In this document: positions 7,652-13,472 of the stretch, one piece after another
Numbering within the stretch: the stretch's first letter is position 1
Layout: every line of letters starts with the position of its first letter
Assembly: GCA_004556745.1 (NCBI GenBank)
Contig: SFFY01000055.1
Span: 1 to 13,472, forward strand
Reading direction: 5' to 3'
From: Bacteroidales bacterium
Lineage (GTDB): Bacteria; Bacteroidota; Bacteroidia; Bacteroidales; Bacteroidaceae
DNA length: 13,472 nucleotides
The notes under the pieces: generated by a model
What the model was told of the DNA's origin: nothing
The model's input: only the letters and a program-made list of their open reading frames with translations
The model's database searches: none
Program-made: the position numbers and the translations under genes

Positions 7652-7910
7652 GGCGGGCTGTAAGCCCAAGGGTTGCCCATAGCCCCGGGCAACGCCCGGG
7701 GGATGGCATGTGCATTGATTAAAGTGTCCCGCTCTGTAAGAGCAGCCTACTTTATGAGGGGCAACGCCCCGTGGCATTGCGGGTTACGCGCTTGACGCGC
7801 GTGGCATTTTTGCGCCTTCGGCACAAAAATGCCGAATGTATTTATCGCGACGTGCGTTTCCCCAGGGCGCTGCCCTGGGCTATGGGCAACAACTGGGCTT
7901 ACAGCCCGCC
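7652..7910 (+). repeat. Palindromic element B, copy B1
   Basis: A 259-bp chain of hairpins between the YeiH-like and ndh genes. The ends GGCGGGCTGTAAGCCCA (7652-7668) and TGGGCTTACAGCCCGCC (7894-7910) are perfect 17-bp inverted repeats. Internal stems include CCCCGGGCAACGCCCGGGG (7683-7701), GCTCTGTAAGAGC, GGGGCAACGCCCC (7758-7770), a stem around a TTC loop at about 7803-7833, and CCCAGGGCGCTGCCCTGGG (7861-7879). The core is nearly identical to B2, in the same orientation. Together with the small palindrome at 7936-7955 it accounts for most of the 375-bp gap. Open frames through it are repeat by-products. Confidence 0.9.
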
Positions 7911-7935
7911 ACAATTATAATTAAATATTTCTGGC

Positions 7936-7955
7936 GGGCGTTTTGCAAAACGCCC
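7936..7955 (-). terminator. 20-bp perfect palindrome behind ndh
   Basis: GGGCGTTTTGCAAAACGCCC lies 17 nt beyond the ndh stop codon and is followed on the minus strand by GCCAGAAATATTTAATT. It could end ndh transcription, but there is no immediate T-run, so it may instead be another small dispersed hairpin. Confidence 0.5.
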
Positions 7956-7972
7956 CTACTGTTTGCAATGGA

Positions 7973-9346
7973 TTATTCTTTGGGACTTTCGTCTTCCGAG
8001 CCCTCGCTGAGAAGGTCGGTGCCCCAGTGTGTGGAGGCGAGGCGTTGCTCGCGGCGGATTACCTCCTTTGCCTTCTTGGCGTAGATTATCATACGCAACG
8101 ACTGGCTGTAAGAAAAATAATTCCACATCCAGTTGAACATCACGATGAGTTTGTTGCGCACGCCGAGAATGGAGCGCAGATGCACCACGAGCCACATGAA
8201 CCACGCCACGAAGCCCGCCATTTTCATTTTGCTGAACTCCGCCACGGCGCGGTTGCGGCCCACGGTTGCCATCGTGCCGAGGTTGCGATAGCGGAACGGG
8301 CGCATGGGTTGTCCCTCCGCGAGGCGTTTTAGGTTCTTTGCCAAGAGCGAGCCCTGCTGTATCGCCACTTGCGCCAGCTGCGGGTGACCGCCTTGCCACT
8401 TGGGGTCGCCTTCGGGCATGATGCACTGGTCGCCGATGGAAAACACGCCGTCGAGTCCTTTCACTTGGTTGAACTCGTCCACGATGATGCGCCGCCCGCG
8501 CCCGAGGTGGCTTGGGTCGAGGTTGCCCACGGGCTGCGCTGCCACGCCGCTCACCCAGATAAAGGTGCGTGTAGCGATGCTGCTGCCGTCTTTGAGCATC
8601 ACGCGGTGGTCCTTATAGTCAGTCACCATTTTGTTGAGCAGCACGTTCACGCCCATGCCGCGCAAGTATTTCTCCACGTGCGCCGAACTCTCCTCGCTCA
8701 TGGCGGGCAGCAGGCGCGGCCCGGCTTCCACGAGATAGATATGCATGAGACTCGAGGGCAGGTCGGGATAGTCCTTAGGCAGCACAAAGTTTTTCATTTC
8801 AGAGAGTGCGCCGGCAATCTCCACACCTGTCGCGCCGCCGCCCACGATGACCACGTTGAGCAGTTCCTGCCTTTCCTGTTCGCCGGCGCAGGTGAGGGCG
8901 CGTTCAAAGTTGTCGAGCAGCGCGTTGCGCAGTCCCATGGCCTCGCTCACGTTCTTCATCGGCATGGCCTCGCCTTCCACGTGCTCGTTACCGAAGAAGT
9001 TGGTCGTAGTGCCGGCGGCCAGCACCAGGTAGTCGTACTGCACCTTGCCGATAGAGGTTTGAATAATCTTGTGTTCGGGAAAAATGGAGCGTACCTCCGC
9101 CATGCGGTAAAAGAAGTCCTTGCGGCGTTGGAAGATTTTGCGGAAGGGGAAAGAGATGGAACTCGGCTCGATGCCCGCCGATGCTATCTGGTAAATAAGC
9201 GGCGGGAACTGGTGGTAATTGTTACGGTCAACGAGCACTACTTGAAACTGCGAACCTTTCAGTTTGTTGGCCAATTTCAGTCCGCCAAAGCCGCCGCCCA
9301 CGATGACGACGCGCTTCTTGTCGGTTTGGGGTATGTTGAAACTCAT
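7973..9346 (-). CDS. ndh: Type II NADH:quinone oxidoreductase (NDH-2)
   Basis: A 457-residue FAD flavoprotein that passes electrons from NADH to the quinone pool without pumping protons, bound to the inner face of the membrane. The FAD site VVIVGGGFGG is at 13-22 with VDRNNYHQFPPL (39-50). The NADH site VVIVGGGATGVEIAG is at 165-179. FSIGD (302-306) is the second FAD-binding block, and AQVAIQQG (325-332) is the quinone-site motif of NDH-2. A hydrophobic or amphipathic stretch near 378-412 fits membrane attachment. The C-terminal tail is acidic. Length is typical. The gene is alone, bracketed by direct repeats B1 and B2, so its copy number could change by recombination. Upstream, TATATTTA lies near the start but no complete promoter is seen. 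Confidence 0.93.
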   Translation of the reverse strand: MSFNIPQTDKKRVVIVGGGFGGLKLANKLKGSQFQVVLVDRNNYHQFPPLIYQIASAGIEPSSISFPFRKIFQRRKDFFYRMAEVRSIFPEHKIIQTSIGKVQYDYLVLAAGTTTNFFGNEHVEGEAMPMKNVSEAMGLRNALLDNFERALTCAGEQERQELLNVVIVGGGATGVEIAGALSEMKNFVLPKDYPDLPSSLMHIYLVEAGPRLLPAMSEESSAHVEKYLRGMGVNVLLNKMVTDYKDHRVMLKDGSSIATRTFIWVSGVAAQPVGNLDPSHLGRGRRIIVDEFNQVKGLDGVFSIGDQCIMPEGDPKWQGGHPQLAQVAIQQGSLLAKNLKRLAEGQPMRPFRYRNLGTMATVGRNRAVAEFSKMKMAGFVAWFMWLVVHLRSILGVRNKLIVMFNWMWNYFSYSQSLRMIIYAKKAKEVIRREQRLASTHWGTDLLSEGSEDESPKE

Positions 9347-9401
9347 AGTGTTATGATATTGTAAATATATGTTGGTGGTATGTAGTGCTTATAAATAAAT
9401 G

Positions 9402-9662
9402 TGGCGGCCTGAAAGGCCAGTTGTTGCTCTTAGCCCCGGGCAACGCCCGGGGGATAGCGGTTGCATTGATTATAGTGTCGCGCTCTGTAAGAGCAGCCCT
9501 CTTTATGAGGGGCAACGCCCCGTGGCATTGCGGGTTACGCGCTTGACGCGCGTGGCATTTTTGCGCCGTCGGCACAAAAATGCCGAATGTTTTTATCGCG
9601 GCGTGCGTTTCCCCAGGGCGCTGCCCTGGGCTATGGGCTACAATTGGGCTTTCAGCCCGCCC
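9402..9662 (+). repeat. Palindromic element B, copy B2
   Basis: About 261 bp, the main content of the 336-bp gap between ndh and the chromate transporter pair. The stretch 9430-9640 repeats B1 almost base for base, including the CCCCGGGCAACGCCCGGGG, GGGGCAACGCCCC and CCCAGGGCGCTGCCCTGGG hairpins. The outer ends diverge slightly: the left end carries GGCGGCCTGAAAGGCC and the right end GGGCTTTCAGCCCGCCCC, so compensating changes keep hairpin potential. Orientation is the same as B1. No start codon or promoter of a real gene is seen inside. Confidence 0.9.
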
Positions 9663-9682
9663 CAATAAGGAACTTTATCCCT

Positions 9683-10252
9683 TTACAGCAACATCCAGCC
9701 GGCGATGCCGCAGAGGGCAATCATGAGGAGGGTGTTGATGCGGAAGAAGGCGGAGCCTATGAGGGTGGCGACGAAGAGGAAAAGGGTGATGCCGAACTGC
9801 CACGGCGTTTCCTGCGGCGTGCCGAATGTGCCGGGCGTGCAGAGCAGCAGCACGGCGGCTGCCATCAGTCCGGGCACGAGGGGGCGCATCAGCGTGAGCA
9901 CGCCCTCGGCCATGCCGCTCTGTTTGAAACGGACGTAAAAGCGGTGGTAAAATTCTGTCCAGAGGAAGGAGGGCAGGGCGATGCCAATGGTTGCCACTAA
10001 TGCCCCGCCCACTGCGGGCCAAAAGCCGTAGGGCTGGACGGTAGCGGCATATCCGCCGAGCGCGGCGGCGTTCTGACCGATGTCGCCGGGGATAATGCGG
10101 CAGAGGGCCGCGAGGTCGGCAAACTCCTCGGCGGTGAGCCAATGGTTTTGCGTCACGAGTGCGTTTTCCAAGAAGGCAAGCAGGCTTTCCATGCCGCCGA
10201 AGCCCAACAGGCCGGCAGCGAAGAAGAGCAGGAAGAGAAGAGCGTAAACCAT
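9683..10252 (-). CDS. Chromate transporter (CHR) family, second half
   Basis: A 189-residue membrane protein with about five or six hydrophobic segments. It matches the short-chain CHR family: an N-terminal GLLGFGGMESLL (14-25) and the conserved CRIIPGDIGQNAAALGGYAA (51-70). CHR proteins export chromate or related oxyanions; short forms of about 190 residues act as paired subunits equivalent to the two halves of ChrA. Its ATG is only 3 nt after the stop of the partner gene, so translation is probably coupled. Chromate itself is not demonstrated as the substrate, and in gut or oral Bacteroidota the physiological ion may differ. The stop lies 20 nt from B2. Confidence 0.88.
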   Translation of the reverse strand: MVYALLFLLFFAAGLLGFGGMESLLAFLENALVTQNHWLTAEEFADLAALCRIIPGDIGQNAAALGGYAATVQPYGFWPAVGGALVATIGIALPSFLWTEFYHRFYVRFKQSGMAEGVLTLMRPLVPGLMAAAVLLLCTPGTFGTPQETPWQFGITLFLFVATLIGSAFFRINTLLMIALCGIAGWMLL

Positions 10253-10255
10253 GGC

Positions 10256-10798
10256 TTATTCGTTGGGTTTGATAAAGAAGCCGTAAAGCAGGCCGGGAAT
10301 GATGATGCCGAGCACGATGACGAAGGGCGGCAAGCCCAAGAGCCATATCGCCACTGCCGCGCCGATGGGCAGCCACACGTTGGCCAGCGTGATGCTCGTG
10401 TGGCGCAGGGTACGCACCACGGGGATAACCAAGAGCGCGATGATCGCCGGGCGCACGCCGCGCAGAAAGGCAGCCATTTGCGGCTGGGTGCGTACGTCGC
10501 CAAACAGTCCCGCGATGAACACCATAATAATAAAAGGCGGCAGCAGCAGTCCGCTAACGGCTGCGAGGCTACCTGCCTTCCCGTGCAATTCGCGCCCGAG
10601 GAGGGTGCAGAGGTTAATGCTGAACACGCCCGGCATTGCCTTTGCCACCGTGGCACAGTGCTCATAACGCTCTGCCTCCATAGCCGCCCCGTCGCCCTCG
10701 GCGAGCACCTTGCGCAAGGGAGCGGCGAGTGCATAGCCGCCGGCTATGTTTGTGCCTGCGGTACGCAGGAAAAGTGAGAAGATTTGGTAAAGGGTCAT
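10256..10798 (-). CDS. Chromate transporter (CHR) family, first half
   Basis: A 180-residue membrane protein, the partner of the gene at 9683. Family blocks are SLFLRTAGTNIAGGYALAAP (8-27), KAMPGVFSINLCTLLG (53-68) and a C-terminal run of hydrophobic helices. The ATG at 10798 (MTLYQIFSLF) is preferred to a TTG two codons earlier. It leads a two-gene unit with only 3 nt before the second ATG. Of the leader, 43 nt separate the ATG from element A2; no full TTTG-TAnnTTTG promoter is visible there. Confidence 0.88.
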   Translation of the reverse strand: MTLYQIFSLFLRTAGTNIAGGYALAAPLRKVLAEGDGAAMEAERYEHCATVAKAMPGVFSINLCTLLGRELHGKAGSLAAVSGLLLPPFIIMVFIAGLFGDVRTQPQMAAFLRGVRPAIIALLVIPVVRTLRHTSITLANVWLPIGAAVAIWLLGLPPFVIVLGIIIPGLLYGFFIKPNE

Positions 10799-10841
10799 AT
10801 ACAATAGGTTTGTATAAATAATTTGAGGCTGTTGTTTTTGG

Positions 10842-11209
10842 GATAAAAACCATGAAAAACCGCTTGTTCTGTGTGGGCCTATTGGCTTGCCTTATCTGAT
10901 AAATCCCGAGCCTGAAAGCCTATCGGCTTCCGTCTCGTGCTTTATCCGCTAAGGCGGCGGTCGGTGCCCGCCCGCCCCACACATAACAAGGAAAAAACAA
11001 GGAAAAACCCATTTTCAATGAGAAATCCATCAAGGTCTCACGGGTTTTTAATGGTTTTTCCCTTGCTTCGTTTGAAGCGGGCGGGAACCGACCGCAGCCG
11101 TTGGGATTAAAGACGAGCGAAAACCGCGAGGTTTTCATGCTCGGCGTTAAGACCGGCGGCGTGGCCCGCAGGGCTTCAAACGAAGCAAGTGTTTTTTATG
11201 GTTTTTATC
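10842..11209 (+). repeat. Palindromic element A, copy A2
   Basis: A 368-bp element filling most of the 457-bp gap 10799-11255. The ends (10842-10866 and 11186-11209) are inverted repeats starting GATAAAAACCAT. The left arm contains GTGTGGGCC and a pairing CCCCACAC block near 10976-10983, the middle part is AT-rich with AACAAGG and CCTTG pairing, and the right arm is a long hairpin from CTTCGTTTGAAGC to GCTTCAAACGAAG. The centre is the most divergent of the three copies. It lies in the same orientation as A3 and opposite to A1. A 72-codon open frame on the minus strand is repeat-derived. Confidence 0.9.
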
Positions 11210-11229
11210 ATTATCCGTAGATTGTATCA

Positions 11230-11255
11230 CCCACGGGCATTTCCACCCGCCCCAA
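11230..11255 (-). terminator. Short hairpin behind the DUF4301 gene, element B-like end
   Basis: Directly after the DUF4301 stop the minus strand reads AATTGGGGCGGGTGG, then AAATGCCCGTGGG. This resembles the terminal AATTGGGCTTTC-type end of element B but is degenerate. It can form a short CGGG/CCCG hairpin (11234-11237 with 11246-11249). It could be a solo end of a decayed B element or a weak terminator. Confidence 0.35.
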
Positions 11256-12773
11256 TTATTTATGCTGCTCGCGGTAGAGGTCGTTCACCGTCTTGACGGG
11301 ATTGAACGTAGTAAGGGGCACTTCCACAAACACTGTGGTCCAGTCGCTCATCGCGCCGTTCCAAAGACCGGGCAATTCGAGGGCTTTCAGTTCGCGGCCG
11401 TCCTTGCTCTTGTGGGAGATGAAGCCCGTGAGTTTGTCCACATACTGCGGCAGATTGAAGCGGTTGCCCTTATAGTCTTTCAGGGCGCACACGAGGTCTA
11501 CGGGGTTGAAGTGCGTGCCTTGCTCGAACATCGCCTTCTTTTCAGGGTCAGCCATGTCGATTTGCGAACTTTCGAGGATTTGCGGAGACACGGTGCCGTC
11601 GCTGTTGTAGGCGAGGAACGGACCGCCGCCGGGTTCACCCACGTTGCGCACCATACCGCAGGCACGCATCGGACGGTTCAGTTTTGTCTTCAAATACTTA
11701 TGGAGTTTATCGCCCGTAAGCATCTCGCCGTCAGGAGCGTAGCAGAAGCATTTTTCTTGCAGCCATGCGAGCATTTCCTGCATTTCGGCCTCTGTGGCAC
11801 CCTCGTCGAGTTTGCGGAGCATGGCGAACGCCTCGGCTTGCAGTTTCACGAGCACGCCGGCAAGGAGTTGCTTGTACGTCACCGTGTCGCCTTTCAGGCG
11901 GTCGGGCACCACGTTGTCGATATTCTTGATAAATACCACGTCGGCATCGATGTCGTTGAGATTTTCTATGAGTGCGCCGTGACCGCCCGGGCGGAAGAGC
12001 AGGCTGCCGTCCTTTTGGCGGAAAGGCGTATTGTCGGCGTTGGCGGCCGGCGTGTCGGTAGAGGGCTTTTGTTCTGAAAAACTGATGTCGAAAGCGGCAT
12101 CGTGGGCAGCGGCATACTGCCCGGCTTTTTCCTTTGCCAATGCCTCGAAGAGGGCGCGGTGCTCGGGCGACACGGTGAAGTGCACATTCACCTTTCCGTC
12201 CTTGCCCTTGGCGTAGAGCGTGCCTTCCACGAGATGCTCCTCCAGCGGCGTGCGTGCGCCCTCGGCGTAGCGGTGGAATTTCAGCAGACCCTTCGGCAGT
12301 GCGCCGTAGTTCAGGCCGTCTTTCCCGAGCAGTGTGTTCACCACGGCTTTGTAGGCGCCGTCGGCAAGCAGGGTGGGGATATCCTTGCCGTGCAGACGGA
12401 GACAGGCAGCGTTGAGGTCGTCGTAAAACGCCGCTTCCTTGATATTATTGAAAAACGTCTTTTCAAAATCGCTTTGCGGCGCGTCGTACGCTGCATCTGC
12501 AAAGGCGAAGAGATCCTTGAACATGCGGCTGGCCGCGCCCGAGGCAGGCACGAACTTCACAATCTTGTGCGCCCCGTTCTTATAGTCGTTCCATGCGGCG
12601 AGGTAGTCGGCCGTTTCGGCGTCCGAGGGCTTGAGGATTCCTTTGCCGATAGCGGCTGCGCCTTCGAGTTTGAGGAAGGGGAAACCTTTTTCGAAGCATG
12701 CCATCTGCTCGTTGAATTTCTCTTCGCTGATGCCTTTTTGCGTCAGTTGCGCTTTGTCTTGTGCGTTAATCAT
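11256..12773 (-). CDS. DUF4301 family protein with nucleotidyltransferase-like motifs
   Basis: A 505-residue soluble protein of the DUF4301 family, which is largely restricted to Bacteroidota and without proven function. Several blocks recall UDP-sugar pyrophosphorylases of the GT-A nucleotidyltransferase fold: FVPASGAASRMFKDL (74-88) is like the LxxGxGSRM nucleotide-binding loop, LPKGLLKFH (159-167) like the PK.LxPF block, FRPGGHGALIENL (260-272) like the PxGHG block, and FIKNIDNVVPD (281-291) like the NxDN metal or sugar site. RNVGEPGGGPF (376-386) follows. The activity is inference. The frame remains open to 12959 through hairpin repeats, but similarity begins at MINAQDKAQL, so the ATG at 12773 is used. 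The gene is monocistronic, bracketed by A2 and A3. No firm promoter is seen close to the start. Confidence 0.87.
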   Translation of the reverse strand: MINAQDKAQLTQKGISEEKFNEQMACFEKGFPFLKLEGAAAIGKGILKPSDAETADYLAAWNDYKNGAHKIVKFVPASGAASRMFKDLFAFADAAYDAPQSDFEKTFFNNIKEAAFYDDLNAACLRLHGKDIPTLLADGAYKAVVNTLLGKDGLNYGALPKGLLKFHRYAEGARTPLEEHLVEGTLYAKGKDGKVNVHFTVSPEHRALFEALAKEKAGQYAAAHDAAFDISFSEQKPSTDTPAANADNTPFRQKDGSLLFRPGGHGALIENLNDIDADVVFIKNIDNVVPDRLKGDTVTYKQLLAGVLVKLQAEAFAMLRKLDEGATEAEMQEMLAWLQEKCFCYAPDGEMLTGDKLHKYLKTKLNRPMRACGMVRNVGEPGGGPFLAYNSDGTVSPQILESSQIDMADPEKKAMFEQGTHFNPVDLVCALKDYKGNRFNLPQYVDKLTGFISHKSKDGRELKALELPGLWNGAMSDWTTVFVEVPLTTFNPVKTVNDLYREQHK

Positions 12774-12842
12774 GGTATGAGGGATTTTAAGGGTTATTTC
12801 CTGGGTTTTAGGGTAGATTTTATAAAAATATTTGCTTGCTAT

Positions 12843-12932
12843 CTGCCTGGAAGGCAGTACGGAGCGGAGCGACGGTAACCGGGCACGCAGTGTCCGGGAG
12901 AAAGGGCATATAAAGATGTGCCTGGAAGGCAC
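12843..12932. repeat. Chain of three short hairpins upstream of the DUF4301 gene
   Basis: Three perfect or near-perfect small palindromes follow each other: CTGCCTGGAAGGCAG (12843-12857), CCGGGCACGCAGTGTCCGG (12879-12897) and GTGCCTGGAAGGCAC (12918-12932). The outer two share CTGCCTGGAAGGCA-type cores that differ by a compensated base pair. They lie between element A3 and the DUF4301 start in a 175-nt leader and look like a third repeat family; a regulatory role is possible but unproven. Confidence 0.65.
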
Positions 12933-12948
12933 TACGCCATAGGAAATA

Positions 12949-13319
12949 AACAAAAACATTCAAAAACCGCTTGCCTTGTGTGGGCCGGCGGCTCGCCTTA
13001 TCCGATTAAGCCCCAGCCTAAAAGTCTATGGACTTTTGTCTGTTGCTTAATCTGCTAAGGCTGCGGTCGGTTCCCGCCCGCCCACACAGGACAAGCAAAA
13101 AACAGACAAAAGTAAAGCATTGCTTCTTTGCTTTTACAATGAAAAGTAAATGTCCACTTTTTTCTGTTTTTTGCTTGCGTCGTTTGAAGCGGGCGGGCAC
13201 CGACCGCAGCCGCAGGGATTAAGGGCGAGTGAAAGCCGAGAGGCTTTCTAACTCGGCGTTAAGCCCGGCGGCGTGCCCTCGGGCTTCAAACGAAGCAAGC
13301 GGTTTTTATGGTTTTTGTC
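12949..13319 (+). repeat. Palindromic element A, copy A3
   Basis: A 371-bp element, the best copy for seeing the fold. Outer inverted ends lie at 12949-12973 and 13296-13319. Arm 1 (12970-13097) pairs CTTGCCTTGTGTGGGC with GCCCACACAGGACAAG, has an inner CCTTATCCGATTAAGC / GCTTAATCTGCTAAGG stem and an AAAAGTC-tatg-GACTTTT tip. The central hairpin pairs 13093-13106 with 13164-13177 perfectly over 14 bp. Arm 3 pairs GCTTGCGTCGTTTGAAGC (13173-13190) with 13283-13300 at 17 of 18 positions and has a GAAAGCC-gaga-GGCTTTC tip. It is the main content of the 699-bp region 12774-13472. Confidence 0.92.
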
Positions 13320-13376
13320 TTTATTGAAAGAATATTCAACCGACATATATATATAAATATGCCTGTTTCCTATATG

Positions 13377-13384
13377 CAAAGTTA
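13377..13384 (-). promoter_or_regulatory. Possible -7 element at the window edge
   Basis: The minus strand reads TAACTTTGCA, matching the Bacteroidota TAnnTTTG element. The -33 region 17-20 nt upstream is only T-rich (TTCTTTC), without TTTG. Transcription from here would run through element A3 towards the DUF4301 gene, about 600 nt away, or yield a short transcript of the repeat. Beyond it, 13385-13472 shows small palindromes such as GAAAATTGAAATTTTC but no gene. Confidence 0.35.
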
Positions 13385-13472
13385 GGAAATGCAAATGAAT
13401 TGAAAGAACATACGGCGGAAAATCCAGTAGAAAATTGAAATTTTCTCGGAGACATTTTTTATTTGCTCCGTG

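Noticed and set aside
8369..9364. Long plus-strand open frame of 331 codons opposite ndh
   Set aside because: It is antisense to a gene with all NDH-2 motifs. The His- and Val-rich composition is an antisense artefact.
7652..9662. CRISPR array or composite transposon reading of the B1-ndh-B2 arrangement
   Set aside because: There are only two repeats, far apart and without spacers, and no transposase, integrase or cas gene is present.
9587..10000. Plus-strand open frame of 137 codons starting in B2 and running against the CHR gene
   Set aside because: It is antisense to a well-supported membrane protein gene and starts inside a repeat shared with 7836-8084.

Overview
The window looks like a chromosomal segment of a Bacteroidota bacterium, most likely a Bacteroidales member close to Prevotella. 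The reasons are a perfect Bacteroidota-type promoter (TTTG, 19 nt, TACCTTTG) in front of a tRNA, no strong Shine-Dalgarno sequences before the starts, a DUF4301 protein, a MORN-GH25 lysozyme-like protein, and GC-rich hairpin repeats of a type I associate with this group. The exact genus is inference. Every gene I can support lies on the minus strand, so the window is transcribed from high to low coordinates. No phage, plasmid, CRISPR or transposase gene is visible.

From low to high coordinates: tRNA-His(GUG) with its own promoter and terminator (52-224). Then a tight three-gene unit read as CNNM/DUF21-CBS membrane protein (2360-3400), membrane-anchored calcineurin-like phosphoesterase (1196-2341) and folD (288-1172), with gaps of 18 and 23 nt. 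Then a small Dabb-domain protein (3635-3940). Then a two-gene unit with a YeiH-type membrane protein (6542-7597) and a large surface protein made of a transmembrane anchor, a decayed trypsin-like domain, MORN repeats and a GH25 muramidase domain (4379-6526). Then a solitary type-II NADH dehydrogenase (7973-9346), a split chromate-transporter pair 3 nt apart (10256-10798 and 9683-10252), and a DUF4301 protein (11256-12773) with nucleotidyltransferase-like motifs.

The most striking content is not coding. From 3941 onward, every gap between transcription units is filled by a large palindromic element. Family A has three copies of 368-371 bp (3987-4356 inverted; 10842-11209 and 12949-13319 direct), each closed by about 24-bp terminal inverted repeats and holding three sub-hairpins. 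Family B has two near-identical copies of about 260 bp (7652-7910 and 9402-9662) that bracket the NADH dehydrogenase gene. Smaller hairpins lie at 7936-7955, 11230-11255 and 12843-12932. The elements encode no convincing protein. They look like non-autonomous repeats that punctuate transcription units and could act as terminators or as recombination sites. A separate curiosity is a 23-nt AT-rich sequence that forms the whole spacer before folD and recurs, with one extra TA, inside the GH25 gene at a domain boundary.

Functionally the genes are a mixed set: one-carbon metabolism, respiratory NADH oxidation, ion or oxyanion transport, and cell-wall or surface biology. I see no single pathway joining the units.
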